Of a DNA stretch of 51,562 bases, positions 1 to 11,759 are shown one piece after another (position 1 is the first letter of the stretch; the number at the start of each line of letters is the position of its first letter). The DNA is from Bimuria novae-zelandiae CBS 107.79 (lineage: Eukaryota > Ascomycota > Dothideomycetes > Pleosporales > Didymosphaeriaceae). The notes beneath the pieces are model-generated. The model did not search any database, was not told where the DNA came from, and worked only from the letters and a program-made list of their open reading frames with translations. The stretch is taken from NCBI GenBank assembly GCA_010015655.1, contig ML976704.1, positions 6,942-58,503 of the forward strand, given 5' to 3'. Both the position numbers and the translations under genes were made by a program.

Positions 1-313
1 CACTCATCCGTATCGGACCAATTTCGGATCTATCAGACCGATGGGGAACTACGAATCCGATTCGGACCTATTTCGGATCCATCAGACCGACGGTCGACCT
101 ATGGCAGTTATGTGCTAGCTAGCCATCTAGGAAGAGGTGTATTTAGAGGAGCTTAGGGCCTTTGTAGTTTAGTACCTTTTCCGTATCCTTTCGTACCAGG
201 CCTATAGGCACTTAATTTATTCAAGGCTATATTCTTATACACGCACTCCTACATGCCTTTGCTAAAAAATACGCTAATATTAATTCTTTAAGTAACCTGC
301 GCTAATATATTAT
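1..313 (+). repeat. 5' LTR of Gypsy-1 (partial)
   Basis: Position 1 aligns with 6503 and the match runs to about 313/6814 with only transition-type differences, for example tcaaggc against tcgaggc. The first ~77 bases lie outside the window. Confidence 0.9.
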
Positions 314-562
314 ACGGAAAAGGTCGCTATCGCTGGTGATAGCTTTAAAGAATATTACTATAAGAACGGAACGGACCCGCGTTGGCGCGTCCCTAGTTTT
401 CTCTACAGGCAGGATTCTAGAGACCTTTTACTAATTAAAGCCTTTAGGTTTAGAACTCCTAATTATAGACGAATTAGGTTAACTTTAGAAAAGTCGCGTA
501 AAGTTGCGCCAAGGTAGAAAAGTAGTAACTACTAATAACCTATAAACTTAAAATTAAACGTT

Positions 563-1790
563 AATGTCTGCTTTAGCATTGTTAAAAACGGCACGGCAGG
601 CGGCCTAGAGTTGGACTTAGGGAGACTATTAGCCACCCCTAGAACCTTCGAAGAGCGAAGAAGACGAAGAAAGCGATAATACTTTAGATAATCTTATTAT
701 TAGACCTAAAGCTAATTTAGTTTAATCTGCTAACCTAGTAATAGCTCTCTAGAACTAATTGCGTTAAATGTAAGCATAACTAGAGTAATTAACTAGAGAA
801 TCTTAAGCTAGGGACTAAGCCTAGCCTATAATCGAATCACCCCCGATAGCCCTCTAATACTAGTCCAAATCTCCCGCTACTATTATGGCAAAGCTATCTA
901 AGCAAACTCCCAAGATAGAATCCCTAATTAATAAGAAAGAACCTACCTTTCCTTAATAGCAAGCATTAATTAGGGACTATCTTAAGATTAACGTAAATTA
1001 CTATCCAAGTGAACGCGCTTGCATGGTATTAGTATAGGGACATACTTCTAGTACCGCTCGCAAATATTTGGAACCCTAGTACCTAGCTACTTCGGATACG
1101 TTACGGTTTAAGAATGCTAAGGAGATAATCAAACTACTATTATCCTTCTTTATATCTAGTAATAAGGAAGCTAAGTACTAGACCACGTTCTAACGCTTAG
1201 AAATAACCTCTAAGGAAACTTTCCCTGCCTTTAAGGCTAAGTTCATTAGTGCAGCAATCCGAGGCAGAGTTTATAAGGATAAATAGTCTCTATTTCTGTA
1301 AGAAAAGATAACACTATCCTTAAGGGCTCTAAACATAGGGTTTAAGCACCTGTAAAATAATTCCTTTAAAAAAATAGTAGCCTACCTAATAGCCTTTGAC
1401 TTAGAAACGCGGAATACACCAACAAGTCCCTTTACCTACTCTATAACTAGTATAAATTAACCTCTGCGTCAGAAGAACTATAAGGAAGAAATTTACCCTA
1501 GTACCCTAACTAAGGTACTATACAGGCCTATTAAGGAATCTACTCCGAATGCGCCCCAAGACAGGACAGTCCCGCCGTCGCAACCTCTAATAACATAGAC
1601 AAATTCTAATACCTACTATAACTATAGAAAGTTAAGACACTTTATTAGAGATTGCCCTTAACCCCGCGTCCGCGAGATCGGAGTAGAACCAGACTCTAAT
1701 TAAGAATACGTTAATGCGGATGAGGAAGCATCCCTAGGAAATAAAGACGCCTAGGAAAAGCCTCCGCCCTAGGTATAAGCAAGTACGACC
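563..1790 (+). pseudogene. Gypsy-1 gag remnant
   Basis: The gag protein of an LTR retrotransposon packages its RNA. A possible start is the ATG at 563, followed by an acidic stretch near 640-690. A single CCHC zinc knuckle is readable at about 1612-1665: the pattern runs YYNYRK-stop-RHFIRDCP, where the two first cysteines read as Tyr (TGC to TAT-type change), the glycine before His as Arg, and the last C and H are intact. Stops are TAG/TAA. The start is a guess, because no clean frame remains. Confidence 0.75.
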
Positions 1791-4700
1791 TTTTTAATAT
1801 AGATTTGTTAAAGTTACTAGGAGGTCCTCACTTTCAAACCCCCCTTGTACTCTATTTAAACGGGTACGGGATCTAACTTAATGCCCTTATTAACACTAGT
1901 GCCTAAGGTTTTCTTTTTATTAATTCTTAAATTATAGCTTCTTTATCTTAGTTACTTTATGTTCTTATCCGAAAACTATCGTATCGCGTTATAGTTTGAG
2001 GGTTCTTAAATAAGATTTGTGCCCTAGTAGACCAATACATTCGTTTGCATATAAGGATAGATAGGCAAACAATTCGCAACTACCCCTTTATGGTAATAGA
2101 CTTAGGAACACAGGACTGTATTCTGGGACTCTAATGGCTTAAGCGCTTTAAGCTTTAATTAGATATAGAGCAGAATTAGATCTTATAGCTAGTAAAGTAT
2201 CCTAAGACCTACGATCCCTCTAAAACTATCTTAATGTAGCTAGAATAGCTAATTCGGAACTTAGAAGTGCAGCAAGACATTCGTCGCTAGGATATCCTAT
2301 AGGAACAGGAACAATATTAAATGAAGAACAGCCCCACAGTCAATCGCATTAAGGGCCTTATTCGACTGCCTCATCCTCTCCCTCCAAGTAGGAAGACAGT
2401 ACCCCTAATTTCTCAGGATCCCGCTCTAAAACCTGCCCGTTCCGCATTCGCTCCGCAGGCAATGCGGATGCCCACAATTGCTCTCATCTTAGCAAACGCC
2501 TTTCACTTCAACATAAAAAAGCTAGTTAACGAATTCTTTACTACTTCTCTATACGAAATCGAACGCCTGTTAGACTATATACGAACTTAGCGCCACGCTG
2601 AAAATCCTAAGAATACTTATCTTATTAAAGAATGACTTCCCTAAATATACTATTAGTATTAGGATGTGTTTAGTAAGACTACGGCCGATAAGCTGCCCCC
2701 GCGCCAACTATATAACTATAAAATTATACTCACTAAACCCCTTCCGAACAACTACAGTCCTCTATATAAATCTAGTCTGGAAGAACTAGAGGCCATTAAA
2801 AAGTACGTTCTAGAATATCTTTAAAAGGGATTTATTAAGTATAGTTAAAGCCCTTTCGCGTCTCCTATCCTTTGTGTACGAAAGCTAAACGGAGATTTTC
2901 GAATATATATAGACTACCGTAAACTTAACCTTCTGACCTAAAAGGACTCCTACCTAATTCTAAAAATTAACGAACTTTTGGCTCGCCCCTTTAAGGCTAA
3001 GATATTTACTAAATTCGATATCTAAGCTGCCTTTAATAAAATTCGCATAGATCCTAAATTAGAAGAGTACACCACGTTTTAGACTTAATACGGATCTTAC
3101 AAGTGCAAGGTATTGCCTTTTAGATTATATAATAGACTAGTCACCTACTAGCAATACATAAATAACGTTCTTATTAATTATCTTGACGACTTTTGCATTG
3201 CGTACCTGGATGACATCCTTATTTATTCTGACACCGTCGAGGAACACATTGAGCACGTTTAGAAGGTGTTAGATTGTCTCTGGAAAGCTGGCCTCCAAGT
3301 CGACATCCTCAAAAGCGAATTCCATGTGACTCGGACCCGATACCTAGGTTATATCCTTACCAATACTGGTATGGAGGTAGATCCAGCCAAGGTAGAAGCA
3401 CTACGGAACTAAAAAGCCCCTATAATTATAACAGGTGTGAAGTCGTTCCTTAGATTTGCTAGGTTCTATTAGTAATTTGTTAAGGACTTCTCTTATATTG
3501 CGAAACCTATTAGTACCTTGCAAAGTCCTTAAATCCTATTTAAATAGAGTTTAGAGTGTAAAGTCGCCTTCTAGCAAATCAAACAGGCGTTACTAGCTAT
3601 CCCCACCCTCTATCACTTCGACCCTGAACTACCTACTAGGGTAGAAACAGACGCATCAGACGGAGTGATTGCAGGAGTACTATCCCAGGAACATTTGGAT
3701 GGAAAAGTTCAACCAGTGGCATTCTACAGTCATGTCCTAACCGGATCCAAACTAAACTAGGAGATCTATAATAAGGAATTATTCGCTATTATTACTGCCT
3801 TTATTAAGTGGCGCGCAGAACTCGCTTCTACCCGAACTATAATCTAAGTTCTTTTAGATTATTAATCCTTAGAATACTTTATAACTACTAAGGTCCTTAA
3901 TACTTGTTAAGTTCGCTGGTACGAAATGCTATCCTCGTTTGACTTCTAGATCGAATACACGCCAGGTAAAAGCAACACTAGAGCTAATATCCTAAGTTAA
4001 CAAGAACAAGATCTTGCAGACCTTAAGGCTATTTAAAATAATAATCGTAGCCGAGTATTCCTAGGGCCCTATTAACTTAACCCCTAAATTAACTCCGACC
4101 TGGCCTAGACCTATATTAAGAAGTCTAATGCCGAAGTCGACGTGTTCGCCTTATTAACTAATAAAGACATTATAAGTCTGGATTCTTATTAACTTATTAA
4201 AGCCTTGCTACAGGAGAACCGCCTCGGATTTATTATAGAACGCTAGTCCCTACTAGAGAAATATTAGATTTATAATAGTCTTATTCTATACAACGACAGA
4301 CTGTGCGTCCCTCCCGAATCTACTCTGTGTACCCGCCTCATCCAGGAAATCCATGATCAGAAGTCAACGGCTCATCTAGGTTATATAAAAACCTACCAGT
4401 TGCTCTCTCGAGAGTACTACTGGAAGGGAATGGAAGCTACCTATAAGCGGTATGTACGAAACTGCATTCCCTGCCGACGTGCACACCTAAGGCAGACCCC
4501 TACTCTAGGGTTTTTACATCCGTTACCTATCCCTGATAGGCCTATGCAACATCTGTGTATCGACTTTAAGGAATTTCCTAAGGACAGGGCCGGATACGAT
4601 TAGATTATAGTAGTTATCGATCGTTTGTCTAAACAAGTGGTATCTATTCCTTGCTACAAATCGATTAATGCCCGCGAAATGGCTAACTTGTTCGTATAAT

Positions 4701-5645
4701 AGGTGTACTAATTTAGACACACTCCAGAGTCTATTGTCTCTAATTGAGGTCCTTAGTTTGTTTCCACATTCTGGTCGGAGTTTTGTCAGATCATAGGCGT
4801 TAAAGTGAAGCTATCTACCGCGTACCATAAAGAGACAGATGGCCAGACAGAAATTATAAACAAGTATATTGACTAGAGGCTACGCCCCTTCGTATCCTAC
4901 TACCAGGATAACTGGAGTTCACTTCTACCCCTGATCGATCGAGCGCAGGTCACTCTACCCCATTTAGCTATTAGCATGTTACCTTACCAGATCCTGTATG
5001 GCTCTGAACCCCGTTAAAGTTAGGATTGGAATCCTACCTTATTCACTAAACCCTAGGATTATTTAAATGTTAAAGACGCTTAATTGCTAGCTAAACGAAT
5101 GTATGCCGCTTGGCAGCTAGCGAAGGAAAATATAGAATAAGCACAAGACTAAATGCAATCCGTAATTAATTAACACCGTCGCCTAGTTGACTGGGAAGTT
5201 GGCGATATAGTCTACCTAGACGCTCGCAACCTTGCGGTGTCAAGACCTAGCCAAAAGCTATCTAACAAGTGGAAGGGCCCATTTAAAGTAATAGAACAAG
5301 TTAGTTACTTATATAGACTTAAACTTCCTTTAGGGTCCCGAATCTATAATGTCTTTGCTTTAAATCTCCTCTACAAAGATCCTTAAGACCCACTACTAAG
5401 ATAAGAAGCTCCGAAACCGCCAGGTGTCCTTATTAATAGAGTAGAGGAATAGGAAGTTAAGGAGATCTTAGCTAGTAAGCTATCCTAAAATACCTTTAAA
5501 TACAGAGTTAAGTGGGTAGGACATGACCTGGATCTAGTATAGTACCTTACATTAAACTTTATGGGAGCCCCCTATAAGTTAAGACAATTTTACGATAAGT
5601 ATCCGAATCGCCCCGGACTTCTAAAGGCATTAAGTTAGTAGATTT
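1790..5645 (+). pseudogene. Gypsy-1 pol remnant (protease, RT, RNase H, integrase, chromodomain)
   Basis: Domains are readable in order. The aspartic protease at about 1881-1923 reads ALINTSA-stop-GF, with D-T-G changed to N-T-S. The segment 2321-2590 is the protease-RT linker with the common FTTSLYEIE motif. In RT, DFRIYIDYRKLN lies near 2892 and the active site [10 protein letters not shown] near 3199. RNase H shows ETDASDG near 3640. The integrase HHCC zinc finger runs from about 4375 to 4490 (HLGY... CIPC) and its catalytic core starts at CIDFKEFP near 4555. A chromodomain (FKYRVKWVGHD) lies near 5440-5600. Chromodomain-bearing Gypsy integrases target heterochromatin in this family. All in-frame stops seen are TAG or TAA, consistent with RIP, so the product is dead. 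Confidence 0.92.
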
Positions 5646-5734
5646 ACTCATAGGAACAAGGAACAGAGTAGCAGGCCTAAGAGTTTTAAATTCTAATAAG
5701 TACAAGAAAGAAAAGAAAGAAAAAAAATAAAATT

Positions 5735-6130
5735 CTACTCCTTATCTAAATTAGAGGGCTCAGGTAGAGCACCCTTAAGGGTAGTAGGCGCCTTTCCCTT
5801 CCCCTTACCCTTTCCCTTCCCCTGACCCCCCTCTAAAGCCATCCTTATAGTGTTATGAAGATTATCTACTGCCTCCTCCACACGCTGCAGACGATCCTCC
5901 ACCCGCATAAAAGCAGAATGCTGCGCGAGTAGTAATTCCATAGAAGTTAGCCCAGCCTCACCCGCCCGGGTAACCTGCACAATTGTGCCTAGGTCCTTCG
6001 TAGCCTTTTCGAGCGCGGGTCGGAGGTCAGTAGCGTCCTCCCCGCTGGCCCCCTCCTAATTCCGCAAGGCCCTCCTAAAAGTCCGAAATTCGGACTCCAC
6101 GAAGTCGGGCACCTACCCAATCTATTATCG
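5735..6130 (-). pseudogene. Antisense ORF between pol and 3' LTR of Gypsy-1, unknown function
   Basis: On the minus strand a clean frame runs 5980-5735. It extends upstream in the same frame to about 6110 with only two TAG codons, both where TGG or CAG would fit. The protein is Leu/Glu/Arg-rich (RVEDRLQRVEEAVDNLHNT) and likely coiled coil, then has a (GK)n basic stretch before an acidic end. The stretch has higher GC than the surrounding element and fewer stops than the sense frames. I do not recognise the protein. It could be a real accessory ORF of this Gypsy family, or a captured gene piece. No ATG opens the clean part (it begins at a GTG), so the true start is unknown. Confidence 0.45.
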
Positions 6131-6425
6131 AAGCGGACTAGAATTAGAATCGCTATACTCACAGGGTTGCACTTTTCGTTCTAAGAGGTGCAGTAGCTGC
6201 ACTTTTTAGAGGATAGCTTAGGGAACTTGTAGTTAGGCACGTTACCGCAACTAAACGCGCACAACTAGCGAAATAAGATAAACGGAAATTAACTAATTAG
6301 TAGAGTTGTAATTACTACCACAACGTTACTAACTGCGCTAGTTGCTAGAAATAGCTAAAACGCGCGAAACAATTTACACACGGCATAGATAAGGGACTAT
6401 TTGCAAGTTATAAAGGAGGGGGTAG

Positions 6426-6814
6426 TGTAACAGGAATAATCGCTCGTTGACACGAGAACCCTTGGCTAGTTAAGACAGGATTCAAGATCATCCGAAAACC
6501 GACACTTATCTGTATCGGACCAATTTCGGATCTATCAGACCGATAGGGAACTACGAATCCGATTCAGACCTATTTCGGATCTATCAGACCAACGGTCAAC
6601 TTATAGCAGTTATGTGCTAGCTAGCCATCTAGGAAGAGGTGTATTTAGAGGAGCTTGGGGCCTTTATAGTTTAGTACCTTTTCCGTATCCTTTCGTACCA
6701 GGCCTATAGGCACTTAATTCATTCGAGGCTATATTCTTATACACGCACTCCCACATGCCTCTGCTAAGAGATACGCCAACATCGATCCTTTGAGTGACCT
6801 GCGCCGATATACTA
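6426..6814 (+). repeat. 3' LTR of Gypsy-1
   Basis: Starts TGTAACAGG right after the polypurine tract aaaggagggggtag. From 6503 on it matches the left LTR, ending near gatatacta. The length is about 389 bp. Confidence 0.88.
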
Positions 6815-7300
6815 ATTTCTCCTAACGTAGGCGTTAGAGGCGTATTTTAGCTTAATATCTCTTATTAATAGTACTAAATATTCCTTTATAGCCTTATAAA
6901 AGGACTCCTAGTCCTTAAACGCGTCCTTAGTGGCGTCTAAATTATAATCCTCTACTTTGCTATTCTTAAGGAAGTTATTAATTATTAGTCTAGCCTATAT
7001 AACTGCCTTATCTTGCATGTTTATGCAGGTAACTAAAATCTTATCTTATTCTGTATTAAACCTCCCTAGGTTATAGTAGATAAATAGTTCTATCTAGGTT
7101 AGGAACGTTCCTAGGTAACCCTTCCTAGAATAGGGTTTAGGCTTTAGGACTTTTAGCTAATATTTTGTATCTTCCTATTAGCTTATCTTCTTGCTTATTT
7201 AGTTAATAATTTCCTATAGCTAGGCTATTTAAGCCGCTTATTTAATAACTATCTTTTTTAGGGTCTTTTCCTTAGGTGCCGGAGCTATAGTGGTCAAACT
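6815..7300 (-). pseudogene. Gypsy-2 gag remnant (minus strand)
   Basis: Minus-strand translation gives a retrotransposon gag core: a K-P-Y-S-x-K-G-Y segment, then LGTFLTQIELFIYYN, FNTE, and a QDKAVI-stop-ARLIINNFL run where the stop fits the family's conserved Trp. A final ES-F segment precedes the cut. Stops are TAG/TAA. It lies directly downstream (minus sense) of the LTR at 7334-7759 and is cut at its 3' side by Gypsy-1, so only about 160 codons remain. Confidence 0.72.
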
Positions 7301-7333
7301 AGGTCCTGCTATTATACTATAGAGTAGTTAAAG

Positions 7334-7759
7334 TGTTATAAGGCTCTTACACTTTATTCTAATCTAAGTTAGGGCGGTAAGGTATTATAGTACTTTATAG
7401 ATTATTTAATAGTATAAGTTAATGCGATACTTAGCGCGAGGCTAAATAATCTAATCTTATAATAAAGTAAGATAACTATTAGTCTATATAGGAGAACGTA
7501 CTTGCATAAAAGATATATAAATTAACTATAAAAAGCATAATAAAGGAAACTATTCTATATATATATCTGCGTGCTTAGTTACTTAGTACTACTAATTAAC
7601 TAAGTAGTTACGTGCCTTGCTTTATTACTTAGTACCACTAATTAATTAAGTAGTTACGTGACCTTAAGGTTAGCTCCTTAGCGCACTTATTAACCCGTTC
7701 CTTGGTCGCCTGTCCTTATAAGCGCCCATTCCCCCATCATCCTGTTCTAGTTCGTAACA
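7334..7759 (-). repeat. 5' LTR of Gypsy-2 (minus strand), RIP-mutated
   Basis: Read on the minus strand it begins TGTTACGA and ends TTATAACA. It is collinear with the solo LTR at 35473-35917: same ends, the same TATA-like (TA)n then GTTTCCTTTAT, CTCCTATA-AGACT-ATAGTTATCTTA, and CTTACCGCCCTAAC near the end. Differences are mostly C to T or G to A. It contains two copies of a ~36-bp block (7577-7662, ttacttagtac-actaattaa-taagtagttacgtg). Confidence 0.82.
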
Positions 7760-8477
7760 TCTTTAAGGCTGCTATGGTCGCGTTTTACTACTAATTACTA
7801 AGTACTTAGGTCTAACTTTATAATACTTTATAATTTAGTAGTTTTAGAACTAATAACGATGCGGAGGGGGGTAAGGTTATATAAGTTAAATTTATAGTTT
7901 AGAATAAAATAAATATCGTTTAGATAGACGCCTAGGATCTGCTTAATAACCTATATTATCTATAAAGAGAAACGCTTACCTACTAAACTACTATTATTAT
8001 TAGTTATTAGCGTAATACCTTAATAGAGCTAAGCCAGCTCTAGTATTACCTTTTTAGCCTTTAGCTTTTATATTCTTTCTTAATGGTAGAGCTCTTAAAG
8101 CTTAGTCTGTAACTTATATTATTAAAGCTTTTTATTTATAATTATAGCTTTATAGCTTATTATTAGTCGTGTAGGCTATTACTAAGTAGGTATTATAGTT
8201 ATCTAGCTATGCTAGGGCTATTAAAGCATAGTAAGGTTAACGGTAGAAGCGGTGTTGCCGCTAGGAAAGGCTAAAAAGTTAGCTATAATAAGTGTTATGA
8301 AATTTGCGTAGTATTCGTACGAATTTCTGCAGTAGCAATGAGGTAGTAGGTAGATGGGGGGCATCATCCAGATGCATCGCTTCTTTATAATGCTGCACTT
8401 CTTTGTGTAGTGCTTGGCGGCTCGATCGAGTATAGAACCTTTCATAGATAATGTATTATATTTAGTATCGTAAATTC
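7760..8477. other. AT-rich RIP-decayed sequence, no recognisable gene
   Basis: About 700 bases beyond the Gypsy-2 LTR. The first part is dense in TA steps and stops in all frames, and the composition becomes more balanced after about 8220. No domain could be read on either strand. The 121-codon minus frame that crosses 8221-8586 is only carried by the (GT)n repeat. Confidence 0.6.
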
Positions 8478-8519
8478 TGTGCCACCGCACTAGCAGGGAG
8501 GGTGTTCTGTCGCTCATGC
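8478..8519 (+). repeat. Degenerate copy of the 'S' inverted-repeat motif (S1)
   Basis: Contains ctagcagggagg then a diverged tail ending ctcatgcca. This resembles the reverse complement of 22200-22241 and the copy at 27210-27251. Before the LINE inserted, this copy and 22200-22241 would have faced each other as an imperfect palindrome around TTGTAC. Confidence 0.5.
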
Positions 8520-8530
8520 CACCCCCTTGT

Positions 8531-8532
<2 letters not shown>
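8520..8532. repeat. Target-site duplication of the LINE (3' side)
   Basis: CACCCCCTTGTAC, identical to 22188-22200 at the other end of the LINE nest. Confidence 0.8.

Positions 8533-8572
<40 letters not shown>
8533..8572. repeat. (GT)n microsatellite, the (AC)n 3' tail of the LINE
   Basis: About twenty GT units on the plus strand. The repeat sits exactly between the target-site copy and the LINE 3' UTR, where a poly(A) tail would be expected. On the LINE strand it reads (AC)n. Confidence 0.75.
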
Positions 8573-8573
<1 letters not shown>

Positions 8574-8862
8574 CTATTATGGCCATGCACCTAGTGGGTA
8601 TGGGCTGTTACGATGCGCTAGCTATGTACACTCTACGTCGTTACGCCTGCTCTAGTTCAGAAGCCAACTATAAGACCTGCTCGTCCGATGCTTAACTCTA
8701 TGCTTAACAAAGGAAATAGAAAGAAAGTAATATAGTACTATATACGGTAAGCCATGTAGCTTTTCGAGGCCTCGCGTTTGCAGGGCATGTCCGGCGTTGT
8801 GCGCTTCTTAATTGGCAGCGCACTGGCTAAGGCGCGTTTATAGACAGCTCGCCGTTCTACGC

Positions 8863-10314
8863 TCACGAGGCAGTAGAGGGAATCCTTAGCTGCCTCCGCT
8901 CTTCTACGTCTGTTTTGTCTCTATTTTTTATCTGTCGTTTGTGTAATTGCAGACGCCCTGTGCTCTTTGCAAAGTTAATCGTCGCCCTTACTGCCTCTAT
9001 GTCTGCCTTCTACCGCTCTATCGGCCCATTAATGCACTCTCCTCCCTCTTGCCTGCTCGAGTACCCTCCCAGCGCGTACGACAGCTCCCCGAACCGTTGT
9101 CCGTGCTGCTGTCTCAGCTTCGCCCTTTGCTGCCTCCATCGCCTGCATGCGAAGAGAAAATGTGCTATCGATTCTATGCTCCCACAGTCGCACGCTGCCG
9201 CATCTGCCGCCCTAATCTTGTGCAGGTACTCGTTGAGGAACGTCTTGCCCGTCCGCAGTTGCGTAAGGATGCCTGCTTTGATACTATTCAACTGCCTGTA
9301 CATCTCTGCCAACTTGCCTGTGTGAAACGCCGCATCGATCTTCCGCGTGAACTTGCCCGTCTCGGCCCACTTCGGTGGAGGCGGTCCGTCTATCGCCCTG
9401 GCTCTCTTCAGTGCTAGCCGTGCTAGATACCATGGCATGCCATCGCGCTGTGGCGGCTGCTCGCTCTCTTTTCTCGTCGCTGCCTTGGCCAGCCTGTCTG
9501 CCTGCTCGTTTCCTCCGACTCCTGCATGTCCCGGGATCCAGTGTAATGCGACGTTAACTATACGCAATTTCTTAACGATCTCTACTACTACCTCTTAACA
9601 CGTACTCGCTCTCTAGCTTATTACTAATAGTAGTACTAACTATAAGTTAGAGAAGATGCGGATGCTTAATGCTGGCATAGGATAACTATCGCTATTAAGC
9701 GCTACGCACGACGGGCCCTACGACTAGTTAGTTACTTTACTAATTACTAGGAGCTCTATAAGGTATGCGTCTACTTACTTAGAGCTTGCTACTATCTTTA
9801 AGATGCATACCTATAATGGCCTAGTATACACCCTAATGCCTACTTTGCCGTTTCTTACTAATGCGTCCACGTACAGGTCTACTTGTCCTGGCTGGTACTC
9901 CTTGGCAGCGGCTCGCGCCTGTTCTTCGTCTTCGCAGATTACCACTTCTAGCCGCGCTACCCACGGTAGGCACGCGTATAGCTTAACTTCGCTTACTATA
10001 TCTATCGGGACGTCTGCACACATCTCCGCCACCCTTATAAGCGGCGACTAATGTTTCGTGCACAGTTGTTGCCGCTTAAGCATCTAGTGCGGATGCGACT
10101 GGCCCAGCTTGTGGATCGACACCCAGAACGCGATCGTCTGCTTCCGCAGTCTCTACTCCATGGGAAGCAGGCCTGCTTCCACCTCTGCTACCAATAGCGC
10201 GACGGTGCGGAATCCTTGTATTACTGCCTGCGCCGTGATCCTCTGCGACTGCAGTAGGAGCTGCTTCATGTCGTGCGTTGCGATTGGGTACTATACTAGT
10301 GACGCATAGTCCGC
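8863..10314 (-). pseudogene. LINE ORF2, 3' part: RT C-terminus, RNase H and terminal Cys motif
   Basis: Downstream-of-RT sequence near 10100-10310 reads ADYASLV, then ITAQAVIQGFRTVALL, and AFWVSIHKLGQSHP, typical of Tad1 ORF2. RNase H starts with VDLYVDALVRNGKVGI (10032-9811, first catalytic Asp present). It continues as a 185-codon clean frame at 9567-9010 with LHWIPGHAGVGGNEQADRLA (later catalytic His and Asp), then a Cys-His cluster CDCGSIESIAHFLFAC. A TAG in place of Trp follows PIER. The frame then ends at a TGA at 8863-8865 after ATGRLQ-like sequence. RNase H removes the RNA strand during target-primed reverse transcription. The frame is broken by several RIP-type stops. Confidence 0.88.
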
Positions 10315-10322
10315 TACCGTGC

Positions 10323-11759
10323 CACGCGGTAAACGAAAAATCGCGCACACCAAACTAGATAAGTTAGCTTTTTGTCACCCATACATTTGCCCTACAAAGT
10401 CGAAATTCGAGCCATATTAAATCGATTTCGACGCCAAATCGCACCGTGAGGCTTGCTTTATATGTAGATCTATATATACATGACTTTTGTTTAGTGTTGA
10501 GCTTAATAACATATAATTTCTCCGCTAGAGTCGTAGCAGTCTCGCAGCCTTTACGGCATGCTATTAACGCGCTTGTTTATAAACTTTTAGCTAATTAATT
10601 ACTAGCCTTTAATTGCGAGGTCTCTTATTTTAAAGACGTCCTAATAGGGAAACTTTTTAAGATACTACTTTAAAGGCTGCCAGCAATTTTCTATAGGTGC
10701 TAAATTAAGTAAGTGTGTATAGTTAAAGTAGGACTTTAAGCTATAGGTTTTCTTCTAATTATAAATAATATTGTTAGAGGATTTACCTATCTTATAGCTA
10801 AAGTTATTATCTTCCTTTAGCACGAAGTCGTCGCCGCGTAAATCTATAGCTTAATAATACGCTTAAGGATTATATTATAGTATACTTTAAGGCTTATCTT
10901 ACTATTTTTATTGCCTAGGACGTCGTAAAAGTATAAGTTACTTTTAAAATTAAAGCCTACGGTAGCCTATAAGTGCTAGCGCTCTAGAGTCTTCTTATTA
11001 TCGCGATTTAATATATATTATATATAATCGCGATAGTAGCGCTCTCTAGGTTTTCTAATAATCCTTATCTTGCCCTTAGGCCCTATACTCTAGTGTACCT
11101 CGTTGGAGAAGCGTACGCGGCGCCAGTCCTTCTTATTAAAGTACTTTTTAAGTATAATAGTAGAGTACTTAACGCGGAGCTTTGCAACGCGCTAAGAAAC
11201 CTAGCCTTTATTATAAGTAACGCATTTTAAGTAATCTATAGTATAAAGATACTCCTTAAGGGTCTTGCCGCTGACGCCAAGATCTAATTTATATGCTAGC
11301 TACTCCTATATAAGGACGCGGGCGTCCTATCTTAGGTCTTATAAATACTTATTAGCACGCTCTAGGTCCTCTAAAGATAGCTTTAAGGGTCTGCCGCGCT
11401 TCTCCGCCATTAATATACTATTATAATAGGTCCTATCAGCCTCTATATTATCCTTAGCAAGTATCTCCTAGCCCTGGCGGCGTTTTACGCTATAATAGCT
11501 AAAAATATTATTATAATAATAGGGTATGCGGCGGAAATCTATAAACTCGCAGGCACCTTTAATCCGCGACTTTTTTAGCGTGTTTAAATAGGGGTTATTA
11601 GGTAATTAGGCTATTTAATTAATTACGTAGTAAAATATTATTATAAAGTGGTGTACCGTGTGGAGTTTTATTTTTGTGTAAAAAGGTGGCTGCAGAGTGT
11701 TGCATGGCGGGGGTGGACTAGCGTTGTTTTGGTGTGCGCGATTTTTCGTTTACCGCGTG
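10323..11759 (-). mobile_element. Tc1/IS630-type DNA transposon A, inserted in the left terminal repeat of B
   Basis: Perfect 32-bp inverted repeats: 10323-10354 (starts CACGCGGTAAACGAAAAATC) and 11728-11759. The element is flanked by the direct repeat CGTGC (10318-10322, 11760-11764). Removing the element and one CGTGC restores TACCGTGCCTCGG, the expected start of pogo B. It carries one RIP-decayed transposase on the minus strand. Confidence 0.87.
10503..11410 (-). pseudogene. Transposase of element A (fungal DDE, Tc1/IS630 group)
   Basis: Starts MAEKRGRPLKLSLEDLERA at 11410. It continues with WRRVRFSNEVH and GPKGKIRIIRKPRERYYRD, and VGFNFKSNLYFYDV. It ends with APIENCWQPLK, KFPY and INKRVNSMP-RLRD before a TAA at 10503-10505. 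These are the landmarks of a common fungal DDE endonuclease family: Asp near FSNEVH, Asp of the DDFVL/ED segment (read in a shifted frame) and Glu of PIENCW. Many TAG/TAA codons and at least one frame shift (908 bp span) show it is dead. Confidence 0.8.

Larger units (their letters stand above)
1..6814 (+). mobile_element. Ty3/Gypsy LTR retrotransposon (Gypsy-1), RIP-decayed, 5' LTR truncated by window edge
   Basis: Two near-identical direct repeats (1-313 and 6426-6814) bracket gag and pol remnants in the order gag, protease, RT, RNase H, integrase, chromodomain. The 3' LTR begins TGTAACAGG after a purine tract (aaaggaggggg). LTR copies differ mainly by C/T and G/A transitions. Nearly every frame is broken by TAG/TAA codons, and the base composition is AT-rich, as expected after RIP. 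The 5' LTR lacks about its first 77 bases because the window starts inside it, so the 5' target duplication cannot be seen. The element seems to have landed in the gag of Gypsy-2, which resumes directly after it. Confidence 0.93.

Noticed and set aside
8221..8586. 121-codon minus-strand ORF beginning MAIIEHTHTH
   Set aside because: The start is carried by the microsatellite and the rest has no recognisable content.
8915..9598. Plus-strand ORFs of 60-156 codons
   Set aside because: They lie opposite the LINE RNase H frame, whose motifs (HWIPGH, NEQAD) are clear on the minus strand.
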